Notes: a model not told the origin generated them from the letters alone. Shown: positions 42,962-52,803, counted from the stretch's first letter. The stretch is DNA of 64,000 nt from XYD12-FULL-36-8 sp964613805 (GCA_964613805.1 CAZTJF010000006.1:62001-126000), one strand, 5' to 3'. Numbers and translations are program-made.

Positions 42962-45886
42962 TTACTTAATTAGGATCATCTTTCTCATTTGGCTGAACTC
43001 TCTTCCATCAATTCCCTTTGCAATTAACTCATAGAAATAAATACCACTGCTTAATGAGTTTCCATTCGCGTCATCTGAATTCCAAGTTAATTTATAGACT
43101 CCTTCTTGTTTATATCCATCGTATAAAACCTTCACAACTTGCCCTAATAGATTGTAAACCTTTACCTTAATTTGTGATGAAATTGGTAAAGCAAACTCAA
43201 TTGTTGTGGATGGATTGAACGGGTTGGGATAATTCTGCTTAAGCGAAAATTCCATTGGTATTGTTGATAGTTCATCACCAGCAGCAGAAGGTTTAACAGC
43301 GAGATATGCAATATCTGTTAAATGCTTAAGTCCGGTTGCACCTACTAACGTTCCAACACCCGTATTAGTGTTAATCGAAATTAAATTGTTGACCTGAGTT
43401 GTATTACCTGTAATTCCGAATAAATGTTCATTTTCATCGAATGCAAGTCCATTTGTAATTACATTAAGACCGGTTTGACCAACTCTTGTTGTATCGCCTG
43501 TTAATTTATTTATCTTATAGATACGATCTTTTCCAGCACCAATTGCCACGAAAACTGATGCCCATAACTCATTGTTCAGTGGGTTAATGGTTATTGCAGA
43601 TATTTGAATTGGTGTTTTTGTTATTGAATCAAGCTGTCCTGATTTCACATCGAGGTTGTATATTGTACCGGTTTTAGCAGCAACAAATAATACTCCTGAA
43701 GTATCAAAAGCGATAGAAGTAAGATCACCCATAGGATAATCATACAAAGTATAGGAGTCGCCTTTCTCTGCATTTACGCGTACAAGTCTCGAAGATGTTG
43801 CCGTCGGTGCCATTCCATATATAATTTTATTTTTCGGATTAACCGCAATTGATTTAATTTCTGAACTGAGCAATGGACCTATATTTGTTCCGGTTCCTGA
43901 ATTTAGATTTAATACTGCAAAATTCGATTCATTGCTTATACCGGAAGTTGCATAAAGGGTATTTTGGACTGCCGGTTTAATTACGTACCCTTTGCCTCTC
44001 ATTTCAAATCCAGAGAAAGCAGGATCGTTGCTTGTTACTGAAAAATTAGAAACGACATTTCCTGTGTCAGCGGGCGTGTACAAAAATTTAACAAGAATCG
44101 AATCGAACGATGCGAGATTTAAAGGAAACGTAAAATTGGAAATTCTGGTGAATGAACCAGCAGAGCCAGGCATATTAGAGATAATTAAATTATCTGTTCC
44201 AAAGTTTCGTATTACAGCAGTTAAGGTATCGCTTGAAAACCCAAGTTCGACATTTCCAAAATCTATTGAAGGCGTGGGTGTAGATAAAAGTACACCTGTG
44301 AATGGAACCATTCGGACTTTACCAACCCAAGTTCCCCACCGATTTGTTGTCTCAACATATTCGGTATGCATCCAAATATTATTTTCATCAGTAGGATCCA
44401 AATAAATGCCGGTGTAATCACCCCATCTATTTCTGGTTCCGCTAAATGTAACTACATAATTTCCTTTACCGGTTTGCAAAATTTGGCTTCCGCTTAAACC
44501 AGGGGGATCATTCTTCAATCTTGTGGTATAGTAAGCACCGCAGTATTCTGTAGTGCCGCTTCTTGAATAAGTTATTGCAATATTTTGATCTTTATCTACA
44601 GCTAATGTTGGGAAAATATACCAGTAGTTTGCAGCCCCTAATGTTCCGCTTTCAACGAGAGAAGAATTTGTAGTGTTTACTTTGTAATACCGCATTGCAG
44701 CATATTGAGGTGCGGTTGGATTTGCAATAGAATGAGTTGCCCATAAGAAACCATCTCTAAAAATTGGCTGCGTTTTCATACCACTTTGATTTGCATCAAT
44801 AAGAGTTGTACTTCCACCTAATTGATTTGCATTCGGAGCACCACTAAAATTTTCGATAAAGATATTTGTACGGGTGAGTACCGGGTTACCTGTGGGATCT
44901 GTCATTTTATATAAACTAATAAAATTTGCTCCGTTATTCGGGATGTGTAAAAAGAATTGAATATTGTCAGAACCATAGTAAATTGAAGGAATTATTTTAT
45001 CTGGTTTATAGGTTGCACCTACCTGAGGATCAGTAATATCCCAAATATCCTTCCAACTCAACGCACCGCCCGGATTGTTATAAATTTCTGATTTATTAAT
45101 AATCCTAATTTTGTTATACTGATATTGAGGTTGGGTTGCAAATGTAAACTGTCGCGAGTTAATGTAAATAGCATTTTTATCAAATCCGATTTGAGGATAG
45201 TCTCCCCAATTGTTCACAGTTGTTGTTCCATTCACATTGGCAGGTAATGCCCATGTATACCATGTTCCTGTAGGAATTGAATCATCAGAAACCGCAACCA
45301 TGAAATGTGCTCTTTGTAAAGCATCATTCTGGCTGTCCCAGCACATTATCCATTTCTTATCGAAATGATCATATAAAATTTGGGGGTCAAAACATCCTGG
45401 ATTCGTAACTAATCCTTGAAACCATGTATCAGGGTTGATGGTTTTAACAAGATTTCCTTCCTTATCCCAAATTGAAAATGATACATTTACAGTAGTAATA
45501 ATGTGTGTTGGTCCAACAGCCATGTGGGGATCCGGTGGAATAGAACTTCCCATGGACATTCCCTTAAAGCTTTTCAAAAGAATTGAAGGTGAACCTTCAA
45601 TAGAAGAATTGGAAGTAACATTTGGGTCCTCTACATAAAATGATCGTAATGGACTTGTCGTACTGCCAAAATCAATTGATACTGGATCTTTAGAAGTTGA
45701 TATAACATTTCTTGTTCCACGTTCTGTGGGAACTCCAATATCTGTTGCCTTAAAAAATGTACCTGTATTTACAGTCCCGCCATTTGGAACTGAGCCGGCT
45801 GCTGGCCCTTGATACGTTTGAGCTAAAGTTGTGGTCAAGATAATTAGCGGAAATAACAACAAACTCAATTTTAGCGTTGCTTTCAT
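42962..45886 (-). CDS. Secreted multidomain protein with T9SS type A sorting domain
   Basis: 974 residues. The signal peptide (SLLLFPLIILTTTLA) is cleaved near residue 23. The N-terminal 500 residues carry MSMGSSIPPDPHMAVGPTHI and many Asp/Asn/Gly-rich turns, as in beta-propeller or fibre-type domains. A choice-of-anchor D/ASPM-SPD-2-Hydin-like domain follows (PSIDFGNVELGFSSDTLTAV). A region of short repeated strands about 230 residues long then resembles a propeller. The C-terminal 80 residues are a type A sorting domain (NYPNPFNPSTTIEFALP, VYNLLGQVVKVL, SSGIYFYEL, KMILIK). It should cross the outer membrane by T9SS. Function unknown. Confidence 0.9.
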   Translation of the reverse strand: MKATLKLSLLLFPLIILTTTLAQTYQGPAAGSVPNGGTVNTGTFFKATDIGVPTERGTRNVISTSKDPVSIDFGSTTSPLRSFYVEDPNVTSNSSIEGSPSILLKSFKGMSMGSSIPPDPHMAVGPTHIITTVNVSFSIWDKEGNLVKTINPDTWFQGLVTNPGCFDPQILYDHFDKKWIMCWDSQNDALQRAHFMVAVSDDSIPTGTWYTWALPANVNGTTTVNNWGDYPQIGFDKNAIYINSRQFTFATQPQYQYNKIRIINKSEIYNNPGGALSWKDIWDITDPQVGATYKPDKIIPSIYYGSDNIQFFLHIPNNGANFISLYKMTDPTGNPVLTRTNIFIENFSGAPNANQLGGSTTLIDANQSGMKTQPIFRDGFLWATHSIANPTAPQYAAMRYYKVNTTNSSLVESGTLGAANYWYIFPTLAVDKDQNIAITYSRSGTTEYCGAYYTTRLKNDPPGLSGSQILQTGKGNYVVTFSGTRNRWGDYTGIYLDPTDENNIWMHTEYVETTNRWGTWVGKVRMVPFTGVLLSTPTPSIDFGNVELGFSSDTLTAVIRNFGTDNLIISNMPGSAGSFTRISNFTFPLNLASFDSILVKFLYTPADTGNVVSNFSVTSNDPAFSGFEMRGKGYVIKPAVQNTLYATSGISNESNFAVLNLNSGTGTNIGPLLSSEIKSIAVNPKNKIIYGMAPTATSSRLVRVNAEKGDSYTLYDYPMGDLTSIAFDTSGVLFVAAKTGTIYNLDVKSGQLDSITKTPIQISAITINPLNNELWASVFVAIGAGKDRIYKINKLTGDTTRVGQTGLNVITNGLAFDENEHLFGITGNTTQVNNLISINTNTGVGTLVGATGLKHLTDIAYLAVKPSAAGDELSTIPMEFSLKQNYPNPFNPSTTIEFALPISSQIKVKVYNLLGQVVKVLYDGYKQEGVYKLTWNSDDANGNSLSSGIYFYELIAKGIDGREFSQMRKMILIK

Positions 45887-46032
45887 TTTTTCCCTTTAAT
45901 TTAGTTATGACTAATTTTTTATAGTTAAAAATATTATTATTCGGTATGATAATCAATTTAATTAGTGAACATTATTCGACTTACATAAACATTGTAAACA
46001 AAATATATAAATAGACTTAACCGGAGGAAAAA

Positions 46033-47226
46033 GTGAAAAAATTCAATCTTAAAAAAGTGCAAACAATTTTAACTAAAATGAACATTGATGCCTGGCTCTT
46101 GTATGATTTCAGGTTTTCAAATGAACTTGCATTAACTATGCTCGGAATTACTAAAAAATCTCACCTAACAAGAAGATTTTATTATTTAATTCCGAGAATA
46201 GGCATACCAACAAAAATTGCCAACGCGATTGAAACTTTTCATTTTGATGCTCTGCCAGGCACATTACTTCCTTATGCTAGTTATGGATCTCTTCTTCAAA
46301 ACCTAAAGTTTAGCTTGAAAGGGATAAAAACTGTTGCGATGGAGTATTCTCCGTTGAATGCAATTCCGTATGTATCAAGAGTTGATGCTGGAACAATCGA
46401 ACAAATTAGGTCGCTGGGAGTAGAAATAGTAAGCAGCGCTGATCTTATTTCAATGTACAATGCGCTCTGGACAATGGAACAATTTAATAAGAATAAACCA
46501 GTTGCAAATGTTCTGAACGAAATTGTTTACAAATCATTTGATTTCATTAAAAAGAAAATCCTAAAATCTCAAAGCATAACCGAGTACGATGTTCAGCAAT
46601 TTATTATGACTGAATTCAAGAAAAGAAGATTTTTTACAGATGATCCTCCAATAGTAGGTGTTAATGAAAACAGCGCAAATCCTCACTATACTCCAACGAA
46701 ACAAAAAAATAAGAAGATAAGAAAAGGTGACTTTGTCCTCATTGATCTTTGGGCTAAACCAGATAAAGAAGATGGAGTTTGGGCTGATATTACTTGGGTT
46801 GGATTTGTTGGAACATCTGTACCGGAGAAATACAAAAAAATATTTGATATTGTTGCAAAAGCACGCGATACAGCATTTGATTTAGTTGAATCCAGATACA
46901 AAGCTGGAAAAGAGGTGCGAGGATTTGAGGTTGATGCTGCATGTCGAAAAGTTATTGAAGATGCTGGTTATGGGAAATATTTTATTCACCGTACCGGGCA
47001 TTCAATAACAACCGACCTTCACGGCAGCGGCGCACACATAGATAATTTTGAAACTAAAGATGAGCGTTTACTGCTTCCTTCAACTTCCTTTTCAATTGAA
47101 CCGGGAATTTATCTTCCAAGAGAATTTGGTGTACGAAGTGAGATTGATGTTTTCATCACAAAGGATGGAAAAGTTATGTTCACTGGAAAAGAAAAGCAGA
47201 AGGAAGTTATTGAAATACTGAAATAA
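46033..47226 (+). CDS. M24-family metallopeptidase (Xaa-Pro aminopeptidase-like)
   Basis: 397-residue pita-bread-fold peptidase, cytoplasmic. The N-terminal creatinase-like domain is followed by the catalytic domain with dinuclear metal ligands: Asp in VLIDLWAKP, Asp in VWADITWVGF, His in IHRTGHSITTDLHG, Glu in SIEPGIYLP and Glu in GVRSEIDVFI. The N-terminal domain is short of a clear substrate signature, so it could be a dipeptidase. The start is GTG with GGAGG seven bases before it. It is divergent from the T9SS protein gene. Confidence 0.9.
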   Translation: MKKFNLKKVQTILTKMNIDAWLLYDFRFSNELALTMLGITKKSHLTRRFYYLIPRIGIPTKIANAIETFHFDALPGTLLPYASYGSLLQNLKFSLKGIKTVAMEYSPLNAIPYVSRVDAGTIEQIRSLGVEIVSSADLISMYNALWTMEQFNKNKPVANVLNEIVYKSFDFIKKKILKSQSITEYDVQQFIMTEFKKRRFFTDDPPIVGVNENSANPHYTPTKQKNKKIRKGDFVLIDLWAKPDKEDGVWADITWVGFVGTSVPEKYKKIFDIVAKARDTAFDLVESRYKAGKEVRGFEVDAACRKVIEDAGYGKYFIHRTGHSITTDLHGSGAHIDNFETKDERLLLPSTSFSIEPGIYLPREFGVRSEIDVFITKDGKVMFTGKEKQKEVIEILK

Positions 47227-47235
47227 TAATAGGAA

Positions 47236-47301
47236 TGTCATTCCCACGAAAGTGGAAATCTAATCAAACTGAACTGGATTCCCGTTTACACGGGAATGAC
47301 A
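47236..47301. repeat. Dispersed repeat TGTCATTCCC ... GGGAATGACA
   Basis: Outer arms TGTCATTCCC (47236..47245) and GGGAATGACA (47292..47301) are exact complements. Each end also forms its own hairpin (CCCACGAAAGTGG and CCCGTTTACACGGG). It sits between two convergent genes and could stop transcription from both sides. Confidence 0.8.
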
Positions 47302-47311
47302 ACATAAAAGA

Positions 47312-48670
47312 TTATTTCGGCGTGGCACTTTTGGAATGCTGTTCCATCAAATATTCAGCAATATTTTTTGCCTCATCACGCCTCAAACCTTGATTAGGCA
47401 TTGGAGGATATGCAGGATCAACTTTGACAGGATTCAATATGAACCCTATCAACTGATCCATTTTACCCTCATACTTAACTAAAACTTTGTTGTATGGTGG
47501 TCCAACTAATTTCTCATCAAACTTGTGGCAAGCAGAACAAACGACTTGATATATTTCTTCGCCACTTCTTATCTTAATAGCACTTACATTTTCACCTTTT
47601 AATTCAGCTAAATATTTATTGAACTCTTCACTAAGCACTGCTGAATGGATTTTAGTAGAATTACTCATAGCCATTTGATCTTTAATTACAAGCGCAAGCA
47701 CAAAAAATATTACAACGAAGAATAACTGACCGCTGAGTTTTAAATTCTGTGTTTTTGAAATTGCATAAAGTAAATGATATGCTAAAAATATTAACATCAA
47801 AGCAAGAATAAGATACACGAAAACTGAACCTGACAAAGCAGTTTTTGGCAAAAAAAGATTATTAACAAAAAGTAAAATCGGAAGGAGAATTAGAGAACTT
47901 AAAGTAATTGTTAAGGAAAATTTCTTAACGAAACTTTTGTATTCATCTGAAAGATTTTCTTTTCCGCCTTCCCAATAGAAAAAGGCAAAAAGAATCGTGC
48001 TTCCTGTAATTGCAAATGCTAGAATTATAAATTGTACAAAATTAAGGATTGAAGGTAATGAAAATAATATTGATAATTGATTTCCTTTCTGCCAATACTC
48101 TGAGAATACACCATGTGAAATTGCAGAAATGTAATACCATGAACCAACGGTTAAAAATGCTAATCCAATAATTCCCGATCTGCTAGCTAAACGGCTGCTT
48201 TCAGTTCTATATTTTCTAACTTGATCTTTAATGGAAGTATTTAGCTGGGAGGCTTGATTCAAATCATTAAACAACTCATTAAAGCTCAAGGAGTATTTAA
48301 ATGTGTAGGTTAATAAAAATCCTATGATCACTAATGGTAAAGCTATTAAAAGAATCACGAGTACAGATGAATTACTCTTGTGAAGCAATTGGGCATAAAT
48401 CAAAATAGAAGTAATTACCGGTAAAAATCCTAATGCTACGCCAAGACTTTTACTTACTGATATAGTATCAAGAACATCTTTTGAGAACCGAATGTAAAGA
48501 GAATTATTTTCTTTCAGCCCTTTCTTCCAATAGTTCAGTGATAAGAAAGTTCCAACTAATATCACACTTAAGAAAGGCAGGAAAAGGAATTGAATTAAAA
48601 TTAATAAATAATGAAGGAGCTGAATGTGCTCAGCGGATTGAGGTAAAACTATTTTGTCGAGGAATTCCAT
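47312..48670 (-). CDS. Polytopic membrane protein fused to a C-terminal cytochrome c domain
   Basis: 452 residues, last gene of the respiratory cluster. About eight hydrophobic helices fill residues 15-350, starting HIQLLHYLLILIQFLFLPFL, with scattered His residues that might bind haem b. A cytochrome c domain follows with CSACH (378-382) and a likely Met ligand in PPMPNQ (Met424), ending at KSATPK. The cytochrome should face the periplasm. A link to the oxidase is inferred from position, 18 bp after ctaB. No named family recognised for the membrane part. Confidence 0.8.
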   Translation of the reverse strand: MEFLDKIVLPQSAEHIQLLHYLLILIQFLFLPFLSVILVGTFLSLNYWKKGLKENNSLYIRFSKDVLDTISVSKSLGVALGFLPVITSILIYAQLLHKSNSSVLVILLIALPLVIIGFLLTYTFKYSLSFNELFNDLNQASQLNTSIKDQVRKYRTESSRLASRSGIIGLAFLTVGSWYYISAISHGVFSEYWQKGNQLSILFSLPSILNFVQFIILAFAITGSTILFAFFYWEGGKENLSDEYKSFVKKFSLTITLSSLILLPILLFVNNLFLPKTALSGSVFVYLILALMLIFLAYHLLYAISKTQNLKLSGQLFFVVIFFVLALVIKDQMAMSNSTKIHSAVLSEEFNKYLAELKGENVSAIKIRSGEEIYQVVCSACHKFDEKLVGPPYNKVLVKYEGKMDQLIGFILNPVKVDPAYPPMPNQGLRRDEAKNIAEYLMEQHSKSATPK

Positions 48671-48688
48671 CTAAGTAATTTTCTCCGG

Positions 48689-49555
48689 CTAAAACAAAAT
48701 TAAAAGTTGATCTAACGAAACAATCAGCATAACCAGCAAAGCAAAAATATTTATCTCTCTGAATGCAAAACGAAAATTCATTCGTTGCTCTTGATCTCTT
48801 AGAAACCTTGACGCATTCCATGTTAACCACAAACCTGTTAACAAAAGAACGGCATATAAAACTGGATTTCTTACAACGCCAAAAAATGGAATAAGAAAAC
48901 TCGTTACAACTGTTGCAATTATCCAAATAAAAGTAATTCTTGAAAGCTGCTTTGTATCGAACACTTGGGTTAATGTTGGAAATCCTGCTTTCTCATAATC
49001 CTTTTCAAGTACAAGCAGAAGAAGCCAAAAATGAGGTATTTGCCAGATGAAAAAGAAAAATGCAATCACTAAAATCTGAGGATCAAAAATGTATCCACCG
49101 GCAGATGTCCAGCCGATTGCTGGAGGGATTGCTCCTACCAATGAACCGGGAACAATTGCAATCTGACTGACTTTTTTAAAAGGTGTATAAACTAAATTGT
49201 ACCAAAAAAGATTTAGCAGTCCTAATGAGAATGGAACTATTCCATTGACTAACAAGAGAACCGACCCAGCAAAAACGAGAATCAAAGCTATCTGAGAAGC
49301 ATTTCCTAAACTAATTCTTCTTGATGGAATTGGACGATTCTTAGTTCTTTCCATCAATGCATCTGTTTTGTGTTCCTGGATGTGATTTATTACTGCAGAA
49401 CCGCACGCAAGCGATAACGTCCCAATAATTGCTAACAATAAATTCCAAGATAACTCTTGCTTAAAGCAGATATAACCAAATACAGTAGTTAATGTTACGA
49501 ACGAGGTTATTCTGATTTTAGTTAACTCTGATAATATTTTTATTTGCTCTCTCAA
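48689..49555 (-). CDS. ctaB: Haem o synthase (protohaem IX farnesyltransferase)
   Basis: UbiA-family prenyltransferase that adds farnesyl to haem b to give haem o for the oxidase. The 288 residues hold about seven to nine TM helices. The prenyl-diphosphate motif region is NHIQEHKTDALMERTKNRPI, with Glu at the position usually occupied by Asp. YTPFKKVSQIAIVPGSLVGA and PPAIGWTSAGG are typical. It lies 12 bp downstream of coxB. No haem A synthase gene (ctaA) is in the cluster. Confidence 0.93.
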   Translation of the reverse strand: MREQIKILSELTKIRITSFVTLTTVFGYICFKQELSWNLLLAIIGTLSLACGSAVINHIQEHKTDALMERTKNRPIPSRRISLGNASQIALILVFAGSVLLLVNGIVPFSLGLLNLFWYNLVYTPFKKVSQIAIVPGSLVGAIPPAIGWTSAGGYIFDPQILVIAFFFFIWQIPHFWLLLLVLEKDYEKAGFPTLTQVFDTKQLSRITFIWIIATVVTSFLIPFFGVVRNPVLYAVLLLTGLWLTWNASRFLRDQEQRMNFRFAFREINIFALLVMLIVSLDQLLILF

Positions 49556-49567
49556 TTCGAATTAAAT

Positions 49568-50203
49568 TTATTTTTTATCAACAACATTATTAATCTGTGT
49601 CACATTTGAATTCAACCATGAAAGAAAATTATTTTCTTGCATTACCACAACTTCAGTGTACATGTAAGAATGATTCATTCCACAATATTCTGCACAAAAA
49701 ATTGGGTGAGAACCTTCTTCATTTGCTGTAAACCACGTTGTATTTTGTTTACCAGGTATTATATCCTTTTTAACTCTGAAAGCTGGAATGTAAAAGGCAT
49801 GATTAACATCAATTGAATTTAAGACTACCTTTACAGGTTTATGAATGGGAACATAAAGAGTGTCAGATACTTTTCCGTTATCATACTTAAAATTAAACTT
49901 CCACATTTGTGCAGTAACATTCACAACCATAGCATTTTCAGGAATATTAGACATCTCTTTATATCCAGCCCATCCAAAATAAAACATAAACAGAACTAAA
50001 ATGGTTGGAATGACTGTCCATAAAACTTCAAGCGGCATGCTGCCATGAATATTAGTTGCTTTAGGATTTTTCTTTCTACTGTACTTGAAAACAAAATAAA
50101 TCATCAACCCGGTTATTAAAACCAGGAAGAATACAGAAATTGCTATTATAAAGAAGAATGCAAAATCAACTGACTTAACAAATTCTGATTGTGCTATAAT
50201 CAT
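49568..50203 (-). CDS. coxB: Cytochrome c oxidase subunit II
   Basis: Carries the CuA centre that takes electrons from cytochrome c. The ATG at 50203 (MIIAQSEF) is preferred over an upstream in-frame start that would overlap coxD; this gives 211 residues. Two TM helices (about 11-40 and 58-80) precede a cupredoxin domain. CuA ligands are His135, Cys170, Cys174, His178 and Met181 (CAEYCGMNHSYM), with the aromatic WKFNFKY. The protein ends soon after, so unlike caa3-type CoxB it lacks a haem c domain. It is placed last of the four cox genes, an unusual order. Confidence 0.93.
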   Translation of the reverse strand: MIIAQSEFVKSVDFAFFFIIAISVFFLVLITGLMIYFVFKYSRKKNPKATNIHGSMPLEVLWTVIPTILVLFMFYFGWAGYKEMSNIPENAMVVNVTAQMWKFNFKYDNGKVSDTLYVPIHKPVKVVLNSIDVNHAFYIPAFRVKKDIIPGKQNTTWFTANEEGSHPIFCAEYCGMNHSYMYTEVVVMQENNFLSWLNSNVTQINNVVDKK

Positions 50204-50210
50204 AGAAAAC

Positions 50211-50507
50211 CTAAATGAAAGAATAATCTGAGAACAATAAAACAAAAGAAATTATGATAAAGAATAATGCAACTAACACAAATATTTTAAATGTTTTCTG
50301 TTCTGCTCCAAGATGCATAAAAATCTTCAATACCAAATATGATTTCACAGATGCCACAAGTAATGCCGTAGTAACAGTTAAACCTCCAAAGTTAATACCA
50401 GCAACACTGACAGTAATTGCAGTTAAAGCTAATAAACCAATCCATACCAACAAATAAATTCCGTATCCATGCGGTTTATGTTCTGTATGTGTCTTGTGCT
50501 CGTCCAT
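50211..50507 (-). CDS. coxD: Cytochrome c oxidase subunit IV (prokaryotic type)
   Basis: 98-residue small membrane subunit with three hydrophobic helices (YLLVWIGLLALTAITVSVAG; LTVTTALLVASVKSYLVLKIF; FVLVALFFIIISFVLLF). The VKSYLVLKIFMHL motif is shared with COX4_pro and CyoD-like subunits. The N-terminus is His-rich (HKTHTEHKPHG). The ATG at 50507 with AGGA upstream is preferred to the TTG just before it. It lies between coxC and coxB. Confidence 0.88.
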   Translation of the reverse strand: MDEHKTHTEHKPHGYGIYLLVWIGLLALTAITVSVAGINFGGLTVTTALLVASVKSYLVLKIFMHLGAEQKTFKIFVLVALFFIIISFVLLFSDYSFI

Positions 50508-50515
50508 CAATATTC

Positions 50516-51133
50516 CTAAGTGATAAGATAAAATAATGGAAATAAGAAAATCCAGATTATGTCCACAAGATGCCAGTACAATCCGGCGGCTTCAAGTTTA
50601 ACATAGCTATTCTGATTAATCACATTTTTTAATGTAAGCCGAGTCATCACACTAATCAGAATGATTCCAATAATAACATGTAAACCATGAAGACCAGTCA
50701 TAACATAATACAAACCAAAAAATAAAATTTCGCCCTTAGGTTTATTTAATAGAACTTCAGAACCTGGGAAAATTCCATGATGAAATTTTATTGACCATTC
50801 AAAGTACTTATTAATTAAAAAACCGAAAGCTAAGAGTATAGTTATAGCTTGAAAAAACACCGATAAACTCTTGTTATTACGTTGGATAGCGGCAATGGAT
50901 AAAGCCATTGTTAGACTACTTGTTAAAAGAATTATCGTGTTAAAAGTACCGATTAATGTGTTCAATTCTTTGGCAGCAATATGAAATTGCTCCTGATTCA
51001 CAAACCGATAAACTGAGTAAAGAAAGAACAACCCTCCAAAGAGTAGTAGCTCGGTGAAAAGGAATAACCACATTCCCATTCTTGCACCAATATCATCGCG
51101 ATGGACATGCACAGCATGCTCCTGTGTGGTCAT
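50516..51133 (-). CDS. coxC: Cytochrome c oxidase subunit III
   Basis: 205-residue subunit with five TM helices, the short bacterial form. Typical elements: GMWLFLFTELLLFGGLFFLY with the conserved Glu, GLYYVMTGLHGLHVIIGI, and YWHLVDIIWIFLFPLFYL. The ATG overlaps the coxA stop by 4 bp. Confidence 0.94.
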   Translation of the reverse strand: MTTQEHAVHVHRDDIGARMGMWLFLFTELLLFGGLFFLYSVYRFVNQEQFHIAAKELNTLIGTFNTIILLTSSLTMALSIAAIQRNNKSLSVFFQAITILLAFGFLINKYFEWSIKFHHGIFPGSEVLLNKPKGEILFFGLYYVMTGLHGLHVIIGIILISVMTRLTLKNVINQNSYVKLEAAGLYWHLVDIIWIFLFPLFYLIT

Positions 51134-52788
51134 TTTACCTCCTCTTTTTCAACATGTTCATCGTTCATTTTGTACTCATATGGACCATGAGTTATCAAAG
51201 GAATGTCATGAAAATTTTCGTGAGTTGGAGGTGTTTCAATTTGCCATTCGAGTGTTTCTCCTCCCCAAATATTCCGTTTAGTAACCTTTTCACCGCTCTG
51301 CAATGATTTAATTAGATTATAGTAAATAATGATTAAGCCAGTAATCAAAATCCATGATCCAACTGTAGAAATCTGATGGTAAATCGCATATTCAGGCAGA
51401 TAATCATAATATCTTCTTGGCATTCCTAACCAGCCCATAACAAACAGCGGAAAGTAAAGCGTGTTGAATCCAACAAACAAAAACCAGAATCCTACTTTAG
51501 CAATTTTCATGTTGTACATTCTGCCGAACATTTTTGGCAGCCAGTAATGAAGTGCGGCAAATATTCCAAATCCAGTTCCACCAAACATTACGTAATGGAA
51601 GTGTGCTACTATAAATGATGTATCGGTAAGGTGAATATCAACTGATAATGCTCCTTGCACAACTCCTGTTAGTCCACCAATTGAGAAGAGAAAAATAAAT
51701 GCTAATGCATACAACATCGGAGGATCAAGTTGAATTGAACCTTTGTAAAGAGTTGCGGTCCAGTTAAAAACCTTTATTGCACTTGGAATTGCCACAAGGA
51801 AAGTTAAGAGCGAGAAAACAAATTGAGCAGTTGAGCTCATTCCTGAAGAGAACATGTGATGAGCCCAAACGAGCGAACCGAGTAACGCAATTGCGATGGA
51901 TGAGAATGCAATGAACTTATAACCAAAAATAGTTCTTCTTGCAAATACGGGAATAATCTCTGAGACAACTCCCATTGCAGGAACTATCATTATATATACA
52001 GCCGGGTGAGAATATATCCAGAATAAATGCTGATAAAGGATAGGGTCTCCACCAAGTGCCGGATCGAACAAACCAACACCAAATACTCTCTCAACAACTA
52101 TTAACAGCAACGTAATTCCGATAATTGGAGTAGCAAGAACTTGAATCCATGCAGTTGCATACAACGCCCAAGAAAATAAGGGCATTTTGAACCAATCCAT
52201 TCCTGGAGCACGCAATCTATGAATTGTGGTAACAAAATTAATTCCGGTAAGTATAGATGAAAATCCAAGTATGAAAGCAGCAAATCCAGTGAAGATAACA
52301 TTTGTGCTCGTTCTAACGCTGTAAGGAATGTAGAATGTCCATCCTGTGTCTGCTGGTCCGCCTGGTAACAATATTGACACGATTACCAAAACTCCGCCAA
52401 TCATGTACAGCCACCACGAAAGCAAATTTATTCTCGGGAATGCAACATCCTTTGCTCCAATCATAATTGGTAAAAAGAAGTTTCCGAAGACGGCAGGCAA
52501 TCCAGGAATTACAAACAGAAATATCATTATCACTCCATGAAGAGTGAAAAATGAATTATAAGTTTGTGGATCTACAATCGTTTTACCTTGAGTGAATAGC
52601 TCAAGACGAATCAGGAAACCAAAAGTAACTCCAACTGCGAAGAATGTAAGCAAACCAATTAAGTACAAGATTCCTATTCGTTTATGATCGGTTGAAAATA
52701 TCCAACCTTTAATTCCGTTGTGCTTTCCTTGATAGTCTAAATAGCTTGTATGACCGTTCGTTGAGATATTTGTTGCAACTGTTGACAT
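51130..52788 (-). CDS. coxA: Cytochrome c oxidase subunit I (A2-type haem-copper oxidase)
   Basis: 552-residue catalytic subunit with twelve TM helices holding the low-spin haem and the haem-CuB site that reduces O2 and pumps protons. The CuB motif reads IYSHPAVYIMIVP: the usual HPEVY Glu is replaced and YS precedes it, which marks the A2 family. The CuB His pair is in VWAHHMF and the haem ligand His pair in IVAHFHYVMFGG. It is similar in type to the Rhodothermus caa3 enzyme. Its stop overlaps coxC; sco is 15 bp upstream. Confidence 0.96.
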   Translation of the reverse strand: MSTVATNISTNGHTSYLDYQGKHNGIKGWIFSTDHKRIGILYLIGLLTFFAVGVTFGFLIRLELFTQGKTIVDPQTYNSFFTLHGVIMIFLFVIPGLPAVFGNFFLPIMIGAKDVAFPRINLLSWWLYMIGGVLVIVSILLPGGPADTGWTFYIPYSVRTSTNVIFTGFAAFILGFSSILTGINFVTTIHRLRAPGMDWFKMPLFSWALYATAWIQVLATPIIGITLLLIVVERVFGVGLFDPALGGDPILYQHLFWIYSHPAVYIMIVPAMGVVSEIIPVFARRTIFGYKFIAFSSIAIALLGSLVWAHHMFSSGMSSTAQFVFSLLTFLVAIPSAIKVFNWTATLYKGSIQLDPPMLYALAFIFLFSIGGLTGVVQGALSVDIHLTDTSFIVAHFHYVMFGGTGFGIFAALHYWLPKMFGRMYNMKIAKVGFWFLFVGFNTLYFPLFVMGWLGMPRRYYDYLPEYAIYHQISTVGSWILITGLIIIYYNLIKSLQSGEKVTKRNIWGGETLEWQIETPPTHENFHDIPLITHGPYEYKMNDEHVEKEEVK

Positions 52789-52803
52789 AAGTTTCTACCT
52801 ATT

